Positions 1 through 6,410 are shown, counted from the stretch's first letter. The stretch: DNA of 10,400 bases from Chloroflexota bacterium (GCA_005880525.1 VBFW01000013.1:1-10400), one strand, 5' to 3'. Numbers and translations are program-made. The notes: generated by a model not told the origin, from the letters alone.

Positions 1-526
1 TGTGCGCGGCCGCAAGGATCGCCGGCGGCACGGTGCCGTCCGCGCTCGGCGGCGTCGCCAGAACAACCTCCTTCACGCCCGCAACCCGGGCAGGGATGGC
101 GGTCATCAGGACGGTCGACGGATACGCGGCGCGGCCGCCTGGCGCGTACAACCCCGCGCGGCGAACCGGGCGAGCAAGCAGTTTCAGGCCCTTCTTACCG
201 GCCGGCGGGGCCGCCTCCACCTGGGCCTCGTGGAACTCGCGGATGCGTTGAGCCGCGAACTCGAGGGCGGCGCGATCGGGCGCCGCAAGCCGCCTAGCCG
301 CCGACTCGAGCTCGCCCGACGGCACCTCGAACGATTCCGACGCGCCAGGCGCCCAGCCGTCGAACCGCAGCCCGTACTCGCGCAGCGCGGCGTCGCCCTC
401 GGCAGCCACGCGCGCGCAGATCTGCTGCACGGCCACCCTCTCCTCCGCGAACTGCGCCAGGTCGAGCCGCCGGCGCGAAGACGGCGAGTCCAGCCACGAT
501 GCGGCGTCGAACCGCTTAATCGCCAA
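1..526 (-). CDS. hisD: Histidinol dehydrogenase, N-terminal 175 residues (cut by window edge)
   Basis: HisD oxidises L-histidinol to L-histidine in two NAD-dependent steps, the end of the histidine pathway, in the cytoplasm with a bound zinc. The reading frame is open from 526 to the window edge and gives 175 codons of a family that usually has about 430, so the C-terminal part with most zinc and catalytic residues lies outside. Residues 125-137 read GLYAPGGRAAYPS, the family's hallmark glycine-rich motif, followed by STVLMTAIPARVAGV. The start is a TTG (526-524) giving MAIKRFDAASW, with GAGG about nine bases upstream; no ATG or GTG fits better. The first 11 bases overlap the end of hisG, so translation is probably coupled. 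Recognition is firm; the exact start is less sure. Confidence 0.93.
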   Translation of the reverse strand, partial: MAIKRFDAASWLDSPSSRRRLDLAQFAEERVAVQQICARVAAEGDAALREYGLRFDGWAPGASESFEVPSGELESAARRLAAPDRAALEFAAQRIREFHEAQVEAAPPAGKKGLKLLARPVRRAGLYAPGGRAAYPSTVLMTAIPARVAGVKEVVLATPPSADGTVPPAILAAAH

Positions 527-1175
527 CGGACACCGCCTCGCGCAGCCGCGCGACCATCGCCTGCACCGCATCGGTGCGCGTCTTCAGGCTCGCCTGGTTG
601 GCGATGAGCCGCGCCGTCGACGCGCCGAGGACCCCCGCGACGCGCAGCCGGTTCTCGCGCAGGGTCTCACCGCTGGCGGTGAGATCGACGATCGCGTCGA
701 CCAGGCCGACCTGGGGCGCCAGCTCGACCGACCCATGCAGGCTCACCACCTCGACCGACTGGCCGCGCGCGTCGAACCACCATCCCGTCGTGCGCGGGTA
801 CTTGGTGGCCACGCGCATGAGCGGCGGCCACGTCTCCGGGCCGGCGAGCTTCGAGGCCTCCGGCACCGCCAGCACCAGCTGGCACGCGCCGAAGCGCAGG
901 TCGACCAGCTCGTAGTGGCCGCCTTCGTACTCCCACAGCACGTCCTTGCCCACGATGCCGAGGTCGGCGGCGCCGTGATCGACGTACGCGGGCACATCCG
1001 ACGGGCGCACCAGGACGACACGCAGGCCCGGCCTTTCAACGAGAAGCTTTCGTCCCAGCTCGGGCGCGCTCAGGCGCGCCAGGCGCGCGCGCGCGAGCAG
1101 CTTCAGCGCGCCCTGCAGCAGAACGCCCGTGGGCAGAGCGATGGACACGCGGTCGTTGCGCGAGGCCTTGGCCAA
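516..1175 (-). CDS. hisG: ATP phosphoribosyltransferase catalytic subunit, short form
   Basis: HisG joins ATP and PRPP to give phosphoribosyl-ATP, the committed step of histidine synthesis. The 219-residue length is that of the short form (HisG-S), which lacks the C-terminal regulatory domain and needs HisZ; hisZ lies directly upstream. Visible family motifs are SIALPTG (11-17), the VRPSDVPAYVDHGAADLGIV stretch (56-75), FGACQLVLAVP (95-105), RVATKYP (121-127) and the PRPP-binding loop DAIVDLTASGETLREN (160-175), then RLIANQASLK (189-198). The proposed start is TTG (1175-1173), immediately after the hisZ stop TAG (1178-1176), which fits stop-start coupling. A GTG at residue 10 (1148-1146) would give a product starting just before SIALPTG and cannot be excluded. 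The end overlaps hisD by 11 bases. Confidence 0.96.
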   Translation of the reverse strand: MAKASRNDRVSIALPTGVLLQGALKLLARARLARLSAPELGRKLLVERPGLRVVLVRPSDVPAYVDHGAADLGIVGKDVLWEYEGGHYELVDLRFGACQLVLAVPEASKLAGPETWPPLMRVATKYPRTTGWWFDARGQSVEVVSLHGSVELAPQVGLVDAIVDLTASGETLRENRLRVAGVLGASTARLIANQASLKTRTDAVQAMVARLREAVSVGD

Positions 1176-2489
1176 CTACCGACCGGTCCCCGCGAGGCGC
1201 GCCGCCACTTGCTCGGGCGGAAGCTGCTTCGTGCGCCGGCCCGGCACCGTCCAGGCAACGGTGGATGAGTTGCGGCAATGGACGAGATTGGCCGCGCCAA
1301 TCGCGCGGCACCAGGCAAGAGCGTCGTCGTGGTCGCGCGGCTGCGTGTCGACCACCGCGTGCATGCCGAACAGCCGCAACGTCGAACCCAGCCGCAGGGC
1401 GGCCTCGAATCCAGATTCGGTCCAGGCGATTGCGGCGTCCAGGCGCGGGGGGGCCGGCGGCCGAGGGCCACGGCTGAGCATCTCCCAGACGAGGTCGAGC
1501 TGCACCACGAAGCCGGTCGCGGCAGCAGGCCGGCCGAACTTCGCCAGCAGCCCGTCATAGCGACCGCCCTGCGCCACCGGCCGCCCGAGGTCCGGCCCGT
1601 AGCCCTCGAAGATGATCCCTGTGTAGTAGTCGAAGTCTCGGATCGCGCCGAGGTCGAGGCGCACGATGTCGCCGAGTCCGTGGCTCTCGAGCAGGTGGCG
1701 CACGCGGCCCAGCTCGTTCAGCGCCCACTCCGATCGCCGGTTCCGCACGAGGCCGGCGGCGGCGTCGAGGATCTCAGGCCCGCCGCGCAGCGCCGGGAAG
1801 CGCAGCAGCAGCTCGTGCTCCGCGGACCGAAGCGCGGTGCGAGACAAGAGGTCTTCGAGCGCCACGAAATCCCGGGCCGCGAGCGCTGAACGCACGCCCG
1901 CCTTCACGGCGTCGGGCAGCTTGACCGCGTCCATGATTCCCTGGAAGAACTCGGCGTGCCCGACGTCGACCTGAAAGCGGCGCAGGCCTGCCGCCTCCAG
2001 ACAACGGGCCGCCAGGGCGATGACCTCCGCGTCAGCGATGGCGCCACGCGCGCCTATCAGCTCCGCGCCCACCTGATACGTCTCGCGCCGCTGATGGAAG
2101 CGTCCGGCATCGGCCGACAAGACGGGGCCCGCGTAGCAGAGCCTCACCGGCAACGCGGTCGAACGCAGCTTGCCGGCGACCAGCCGCGCCACCGGCACGG
2201 TGCGCTCGCCCACCAGCGCGACCACGTCGCCGCCCGAGTCCGTGAACTTGAAAAGGCGGCGTCTCTGCTCGGAGCCGAGACCGAGGTCGAGCACGTTGGT
2301 GCTCTCGATCATCGGTGTGATCACGTGCCGGTAACCCCAGCGGCGCATCTCCGCTAGAAGCGACTCCTGCGCCTCACGTATGACCTCAGCCTCTTCCGGC
2401 AGGAGGTCGCGGAATCCCGGAACGCCGCCCAGCTGAATCGATGCCGGCAGAGCCGGAGGGCTAGGGTCGGTGAAGAGACCTCCGGGCAC
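1176..2489 (-). CDS. hisZ: ATP phosphoribosyltransferase regulatory subunit (HisRS-like)
   Basis: HisZ is a catalytically inactive paralogue of histidyl-tRNA synthetase that forms a hetero-octamer with short HisG, activates it and carries histidine feedback. The protein has the class II synthetase fold signs: PGFRDLLPEE (24-33), the motif-2-like QRRETYQVGAELIG (133-146), RDFDYYTGIIFEGY (284-297) and GGRYDGLLAKFG (308-319). A true HisRS is less likely because the neighbour is short hisG and the motif-2 region is diverged. At 437 residues it is longer than many HisZ; residues about 350-432 look like a remnant of the HisRS anticodon-binding domain. The start is a GTG (2489-2487) with no good ribosome site ahead of it; a GGAGGT lies just downstream (2483-2478) with no start codon at proper distance, so the start is uncertain. 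It follows the TPR gene by 24 bases. Confidence 0.93.
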   Translation of the reverse strand: MPGGLFTDPSPPALPASIQLGGVPGFRDLLPEEAEVIREAQESLLAEMRRWGYRHVITPMIESTNVLDLGLGSEQRRRLFKFTDSGGDVVALVGERTVPVARLVAGKLRSTALPVRLCYAGPVLSADAGRFHQRRETYQVGAELIGARGAIADAEVIALAARCLEAAGLRRFQVDVGHAEFFQGIMDAVKLPDAVKAGVRSALAARDFVALEDLLSRTALRSAEHELLLRFPALRGGPEILDAAAGLVRNRRSEWALNELGRVRHLLESHGLGDIVRLDLGAIRDFDYYTGIIFEGYGPDLGRPVAQGGRYDGLLAKFGRPAAATGFVVQLDLVWEMLSRGPRPPAPPRLDAAIAWTESGFEAALRLGSTLRLFGMHAVVDTQPRDHDDALAWCRAIGAANLVHCRNSSTVAWTVPGRRTKQLPPEQVAARLAGTGR

Positions 2490-2513
2490 CGGCCACGTCG
2501 CGCATGTCAGCGC

Positions 2514-3380
2514 TCATTCGTCCTCGTCATCGTCATCGCCGTCGGCATCCGCATCTTCCGAGAAGTCAACCGTTTCGGCCTCGTCCTCGACCTCGTGCAT
2601 GCCCTCTTCGACCTCATCGCTCGCGGGAGTTCCCTCGACCAGGGTCGCCTCGTCCTCGTCTTCGGCGAAAACCTCGACCTGGCGCGCGAGCAGGCTCTCC
2701 TTGGTGTAAGGACGGAACTCGACCTCGCGCTTGCGCCGCATCGGGAAGCTCGGCTTGCCCGCGAAGTGTGGGTCCTGGTAGGTCTCGCGCACGATGAGCT
2801 TCACGATGGTGCCCTCGCACGACGTGACGCCGGCCTGATAGCGGTTGCCACCGCGCATGAACTTCGTGAGTCGCCGCGCGAGCTTCGCCTCCAGCGTTCC
2901 CAGGCGCACCCCGCGCGACGTCTCGGCGACGATGCTGTCGCCCTCGATCTTCAACTCGGCCACGTCGCCGGCCGCGGCCTTCGAGCAGATGTCTTTGCCC
3001 GCGACGCTGTCGAGGATCGTGATGATGGTCTTCCCCATCTCCTCGACGAACAGGTTGAGGTCGACCCTGGTGCCGCCGACCTTCAGCCCTTCCTTCTGGT
3101 GCAGCAGCGCGTTGATGCGCGCCGCATTTTTCTTGGCGATGGAGTTGAGCGGGTTCAGCTTCAGTGCGACCTCATAAGCGGCCTTCGCATCCTTCAGCTT
3201 GCCGAGCTCCGACAGGGCCTTGCCCAGGCGGTTCTGCGACTCCTCGTCCGGGCCGAGGTTGTCGATGATGAACTTGTTCAGCTTGACCGCCTCGTCCCAG
3301 CTGCCGGCGATGGCGAGCTGCACCGCGTCGTCTGCGTACTGGGATCGCGGCTTCAGGTGCTCAGTCGACTCTGTCTTCAC
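2514..3380 (-). CDS. TPR protein with HIRAN-like region and acidic C-terminal tail
   Basis: A predicted soluble 288-residue protein with no signal peptide or membrane segment. Residues about 16-82 form two or more tetratricopeptide helices pairs (for example LGKALSELGKLKDAKAAYEV, then ALKLNP), usually a protein-binding surface. Residues about 145-205 contain VRLGTLEAKLARRLTKFMRG and then a beta-rich stretch to about YQDP, which resembles a HIRAN domain (a DNA- or strand-end-binding fold); this is a pattern match by eye and could be wrong. Residues 239-288 hold 27 Asp or Glu and no Lys or Arg. The start chosen is GTG at 3380, preceded by AGGAG five bases upstream; a GTG at 3419 would add 13 residues but lacks such a site. 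It is the first gene of the hisZ-hisG-hisD transcript. No specific function is recognised. Confidence 0.8.
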   Translation of the reverse strand: MKTESTEHLKPRSQYADDAVQLAIAGSWDEAVKLNKFIIDNLGPDEESQNRLGKALSELGKLKDAKAAYEVALKLNPLNSIAKKNAARINALLHQKEGLKVGGTRVDLNLFVEEMGKTIITILDSVAGKDICSKAAAGDVAELKIEGDSIVAETSRGVRLGTLEAKLARRLTKFMRGGNRYQAGVTSCEGTIVKLIVRETYQDPHFAGKPSFPMRRKREVEFRPYTKESLLARQVEVFAEDEDEATLVEGTPASDEVEEGMHEVEDEAETVDFSEDADADGDDDDEDE

Positions 3381-3499
3381 ACGTGCTCCTCGCAGAAGTT
3401 GGACCAACCTCGGACGCACGCCAATGAACCGCGGGTCTGAGGGAGGACGAGTATAGATACTGCCAGAACGCAGCGAGGCCGAATCTGGACAATCTGCAC
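3381..3499. promoter_or_regulatory. Divergent intergenic region with likely promoters for both operons
   Basis: These 119 bases separate the his-side operon (minus) from the transporter operon (plus), so both must be started here. The only AT-rich spot is 3450-3461, AGTAT-AG-ATACT, an inverted repeat. On the minus strand it contains TATACT (3455-3450), a five-of-six match to a -10 box; on the plus strand it offers TATAGA or GATACT. No convincing -35 box is seen on either strand. A second inverted repeat, GTTGG-A-CCAAC (3398-3408), lies between this and the minus-strand start and could be an operator. The minus-strand ribosome site AGGAG is at the left end. The plus-strand start at 3500 has no strong ribosome site. 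Confidence 0.4.
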
Positions 3500-4798
3500 G
3501 TGCTGCGTCCCCCGGCGGCGGCCCTAGTTGCCGTCCTTTCCTTAACTATGGGCGGCTCCTGTTTGTTCGGTCCGCAGGGGCCGGTCATCAAGATCGGCGT
3601 CGACCTGCCGCTCAGCGGCGCCGAGGCCGGCGCTGCCGTCCCCGCTCTCAACGGCATCCGCTACTACGTCCAGCAGCACCCGACGCTCGACGGCTTCACC
3701 GTCGTCCTGTCCGAGAGCGACGACTCGAGCGGCGGGCTGCCTGACCCGCACCGCGGAGCAGACAACGTGCGTGCCTTCCTTCAGGATCCGCTCGTCGCGG
3801 CCGTCATCGGCCCGTTCGACTCGAATGTCGCGCGCGCGGAGATACCCGTGGCGAACACGTCGCTGCTCGCGATGGTCAGTCCCGTCACCAGCAGTCCCTG
3901 CCTTACGCAGAACGTCTACCTGCCGGCCGCGCTCAGCCTGAGCCATACGGCGGTGACCTGCAAGGACGCCGGCCTGCCGGCGGCGAACGACCTGCATACG
4001 TCAGGCAGCAATAACTACTTCCGGCTCGCACCGACCGATCAGCTTCAGGGTCCAGCCGCCGCCGACCACCTCTTCAAGACCCTGCAGCTCACGCGCGCCG
4101 CGGTGATCTCCGACCATGAGTCCTACGGCCAGGCACTGGCCGATAGCTTCACCACGCGCTACATCAAGCTCGGCGGCAGCGTCGTGGGCCGGCTCGACCT
4201 GGATTCGTCAGCCGACCACGTGGCATTCCTCAAAAGGATGAAGGCGGATGGTGCGCAGGCGGTCTATTACGGAGGCATCACCGCCAATCGCGGCTGCACG
4301 ATCCGAGCGGAGATGCTGGACGCATTCGGCGGGAATGTTGCCGTCCCGTTCGTCGGCGGTGACGGCATCGCCGAAGACCCGGCGTGCGTGCGCGACGCGG
4401 GGGCGAACTTCGCCGGCATGTACGCGACGGTTCCGGCCGTCAACCCAACCGACCTTCCTTCGGCGGCGCCCGTGATCAAAGGCTTCAAGAGCGCCTACCC
4501 GAACCCGTCGGACTACGGCCGCTACACCGTGATCGCCTACGACGCAGCCGCGATCGTGTACGACGCCATCGACCGCGCGATCACCGCAGCGAACGGCAAG
4601 CTTCCGGCGCGCCCCGCCGTATTGGCGATGCTCGCCGCCACCTCGGGCCTGGGAGGCGCGACGGGCACGATTCGGTTCGACGCCAACGGCGACACCACGC
4701 ATCGGGTCATCTCGATCGTCGAGTCGCCCCGCCTCGACAGGACCGCTCCGTGGCTGGCCGCCGGTTCGGTGGATTACAGCGCCGCGCTGCCATATTGA
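3500..4798 (+). CDS. ABC transporter solute-binding lipoprotein, LIV/HAAT type (copy 1)
   Basis: A periplasmic-binding-protein type 1 (LivJ/LivK-like) receptor that would catch an amino acid or related small solute outside the membrane and deliver it to the LivHM permease. The 432-residue product starts with a short signal peptide (Arg3, hydrophobic 6-17) and a permissive lipobox ending GGSC at Cys21. Core signs are VIKIGVDLPLSG (29-40), NGIRYYVQQ (51-59), AVIGPFDSNVARAEIPVAN (101-119), VSPVTSSPC (126-134), SYGQALADSF (208-217), AVYYGG (254-259) and GRYTVIAYDAA (340-350). Mature cysteines at 134, 154, 266 and 296 all have counterparts in copy 2. The start is GTG, without a good ribosome site. 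The ligand cannot be told: branched-chain amino acids are the default, but urea, amides and aromatic acids use the same family. Confidence 0.9.
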   Translation: MLRPPAAALVAVLSLTMGGSCLFGPQGPVIKIGVDLPLSGAEAGAAVPALNGIRYYVQQHPTLDGFTVVLSESDDSSGGLPDPHRGADNVRAFLQDPLVAAVIGPFDSNVARAEIPVANTSLLAMVSPVTSSPCLTQNVYLPAALSLSHTAVTCKDAGLPAANDLHTSGSNNYFRLAPTDQLQGPAAADHLFKTLQLTRAAVISDHESYGQALADSFTTRYIKLGGSVVGRLDLDSSADHVAFLKRMKADGAQAVYYGGITANRGCTIRAEMLDAFGGNVAVPFVGGDGIAEDPACVRDAGANFAGMYATVPAVNPTDLPSAAPVIKGFKSAYPNPSDYGRYTVIAYDAAAIVYDAIDRAITAANGKLPARPAVLAMLAATSGLGGATGTIRFDANGDTTHRVISIVESPRLDRTAPWLAAGSVDYSAALPY

Positions 4799-4852
4799 TA
4801 CAGCGGCGCGCCCATCTCCGCCGAGCTCAACTCAACTGCGGCCAGACACAAC

Positions 4853-4882
4853 TTGACTTGGAGGGCCTTCCGAGTCGATAGT
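4853..4882 (+). promoter_or_regulatory. Likely sigma-70-type promoter for the second binding protein
   Basis: TTGACT (4853-4858) matches five of six bases of a -35 box and GATAGT (4877-4882) four of six of a -10 box, with an 18-base spacer. Transcription would begin near 4889. It lies 55 bases after the first binding-protein gene, so the second gene and the downstream transport genes could be expressed separately from the first. It is the best such pair seen in this gap, but is assigned by eye. Confidence 0.5.
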
Positions 4883-4888
4883 TGCGAC

Positions 4889-5027
4889 GGAGTGTCGGTT
4901 CGGCCACCCCGTGTGGCCGCATTCGCCGCCGGCGCACTCTCGCCCCGGCGTCGCTGGGAAGAGGGCGGCGAATGACGGAGGCGTCCAGAGCAAAATCAAG
5001 GCCTCCATTTGCACAAGGGGGAACCAT
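4889..5027 (+). promoter_or_regulatory. Structured 5' leader, candidate cis-regulatory RNA
   Basis: Between the likely promoter and the ATG of the second binding-protein gene lie about 139 bases with closely packed inverted repeats. Stem P1 pairs 4901-4907 with 4913-4919 (7 bp, 5-base loop). Directly next to it P2 pairs 4920-4930 with 4964-4974 (11 bp, perfect). Inside P2 two small hairpins sit back to back: 4931-4934 with 4941-4944, and 4945-4949 with 4953-4957 (one G-U). This makes a three-way junction with GAAGAG left single. P3 pairs 4977-4982 with 5001-5006. The ribosome site AGGGGG (5016-5021) and ATG follow unpaired. An alternative pairing, 4927-4932 with 4945-4950, would break P2. No known riboswitch consensus is recognised, and GC-rich DNA forms stems easily by chance. 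Confidence 0.4.
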
Positions 5028-6332
5028 ATGGTTCGTACTAGGGGACTCGTAGTCCTCACCATGGCGACACTTGTCGCCTTCGCGTGCGGCAGTTCGAGTG
5101 GGCCCGCGGGATCCAAGGGCACCATCAAGATCGGGTCCGACCTGCCCGTGTGTACAGTCGGCGGTCAGGCGGTTCAGAACGGCATCCAGTTCGCGATCAA
5201 TCAGAAGAACGCGGCTGGTGGCGTCAACGGATACTCGATCCAGTTCCAGGGCTTCGATGACTGCCGGCAGGGCTCGTACAACGCCGACGCCGGTGTGGAG
5301 AACGTCCAGAAGATGCTGGGCGACAGCAAGTTCCTGGGCATGATCGGTCCCTACAACTCGGCAGTTGCGAAGGCTGAGATTCCGATCGCATCTCCTCAGC
5401 ACTTCGTCATGATCAGCCCGTCCAACACCAACCCGTGCCTCACCAAGGACCTGTCGACGTGCTCGTATCACCCGCAGGACCTTCGGGCCGGCAACGCGAA
5501 CAACTACTGGCGCGTCGTCACCACTGACGACTACCAGGGTCCGGCGATGGCCGACTACATGTACAAGCAGCAGAGCATCACCAATGTCGCCATCCTTGAC
5601 GACAGCACGGTGTTCGGCGTCGGTATCGCAAGCGCGTTCGAAGCCGAGTTCAAGAAGCTCGGCGGCACCGTGGCCAAGCACTCCTCGTACAAGAAGGACC
5701 AGCAGGGCAGCGACTTCAAGTCGATTCTGCTTTCCTTCAAGAACGCGGGCGCGAAGGCCGTGTACGTCGGAGGCACCGACGACCAGAACATCTGCATCCC
5801 GCGGGCGCAGATGAAGCAGCTTGGCTGGGACGTGCCGTTCGGCGGCGGTGACGGTATCGAGACCACGGACTGCATCGACCAGGCGACCGGCAACGAGCAG
5901 GGCATCCTCGCCACGTCCGCCGGCGCCGACGCGACCCAGGTTCAGGGCGCGGCGCAGACCATCGCCGACTTCCGCAAGGCCTTCCCGGGCCCGAACGACT
6001 TCGGCGGTTACACCATGCAGGCATACGACGCCACCAACGCTTTGATGGCCGCCATCGGGCGCGCGATCAACAACGCCAACGGCAGCACGCCGACCCGCGA
6101 CCAGGTCCGGTCAGAGATGGCCAAGACCAAGGGCTTCGTGGGTGTCATCGGCACTTACGACTTCGACGAAAAAGGCGACACGAGCCTCAAGATCGTTTCC
6201 ATCTACGTCGTCAACGGCAAGCTGAGCGCCGACCAGGTCAAGAACTCGACGGGCGTTTGCGGCTCCAAGACCGCGAAGGACGCCTGCTTCGTCTGGAAGA
6301 CGCAATTCGACTTCGCCAAGGCCAGCAGCTAA
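5028..6332 (+). CDS. livK: ABC transporter solute-binding lipoprotein, LIV/HAAT type (copy 2)
   Basis: The main extracytoplasmic receptor of this LIV-type importer, 434 residues. The start is ATG with AGGGGGAA upstream at good distance. A signal peptide (Arg3, Arg5, hydrophobic 7-19) ends at a lipobox AFAC, Cys20, followed by a Ser/Gly linker. Family signs are IKIGSDLPV (33-41), NGIQFAINQKNAAGGVNGY (51-69), MIGPYNSAVAKAEIPIAS (105-122), AVYVGG (244-249), FGGGDGIETTDC (271-282) and GGYTMQAYDATNAL (326-339). It aligns with copy 1 along its length but is clearly diverged. Mature cysteines are at 42, 79, 137, 145, 256, 282, 411 and 420, an even number that suggests disulfides. Codon use leans strongly to AAG, AAC, ATC and GGC, as in highly expressed genes. 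The symbol is a family label; the ligand is not proven to be leucine. Confidence 0.93.
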   Translation: MVRTRGLVVLTMATLVAFACGSSSGPAGSKGTIKIGSDLPVCTVGGQAVQNGIQFAINQKNAAGGVNGYSIQFQGFDDCRQGSYNADAGVENVQKMLGDSKFLGMIGPYNSAVAKAEIPIASPQHFVMISPSNTNPCLTKDLSTCSYHPQDLRAGNANNYWRVVTTDDYQGPAMADYMYKQQSITNVAILDDSTVFGVGIASAFEAEFKKLGGTVAKHSSYKKDQQGSDFKSILLSFKNAGAKAVYVGGTDDQNICIPRAQMKQLGWDVPFGGGDGIETTDCIDQATGNEQGILATSAGADATQVQGAAQTIADFRKAFPGPNDFGGYTMQAYDATNALMAAIGRAINNANGSTPTRDQVRSEMAKTKGFVGVIGTYDFDEKGDTSLKIVSIYVVNGKLSADQVKNSTGVCGSKTAKDACFVWKTQFDFAKASS

Positions 6333-6349
6333 CCTGTAGCCCAAATCCG

Positions 6350-6383
6350 CGAGGAGGCCCCACTCGGGGCCTCCTCGTTCTTC
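6350..6383 (+). terminator. Strong intercistronic hairpin with short T-rich tail
   Basis: Bases 6350-6361 (CGAGGAGGCCCC) pair perfectly with 6366-6377 across a four-base loop ACTC, giving a 12-bp stem, followed by TTCTTC (6378-6383). It sits 17 bases after the binding-protein stop and 27 bases before the livH start. Such a hairpin would stop part of the transcripts or protect the upstream message from decay, which matches the usual need for more binding protein than permease. The tail is too short and broken to promise full termination, and no separate promoter for livH is evident. Confidence 0.7.
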
Positions 6384-6410
6384 ACCTGAACGGAGGGATA
6401 GGACCCGGGC

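Noticed and set aside
2..607. 201-codon plus-strand frame at the left edge
   Set aside because: Arg/Ala-rich shadow of hisD and hisG, which are clearly recognised on the opposite strand.
3381..3419. Longer start for the TPR protein at GTG 3419
   Set aside because: It adds 13 residues without a ribosome site; GTG at 3380 has AGGAG at five bases.
2595..3440. 281-codon plus-strand frame opposite the TPR gene
   Set aside because: Composition of an antisense shadow; the minus-strand frame has a strong ribosome site, TPR pattern and coherent acidic tail.
4805..4823. Small inverted repeat CGGCG/CGCCG just after the first binding-protein gene as a terminator
   Set aside because: Only five base pairs with a ten-base loop and no T run; expected by chance at this GC content.
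4911..5027. Longer start for the second binding protein at GTG 4911
   Set aside because: It would place 39 polar residues before the signal peptide and start inside a hairpin loop; ATG at 5028 has a strong ribosome site and gives a standard lipoprotein signal.
4827..5681. Long minus-strand open frame of 284 codons opposite the second binding-protein gene
   Set aside because: It is antisense to a gene with clear family motifs, has low-complexity composition typical of GC-rich shadow frames, and has no recognisable domain or ribosome site.
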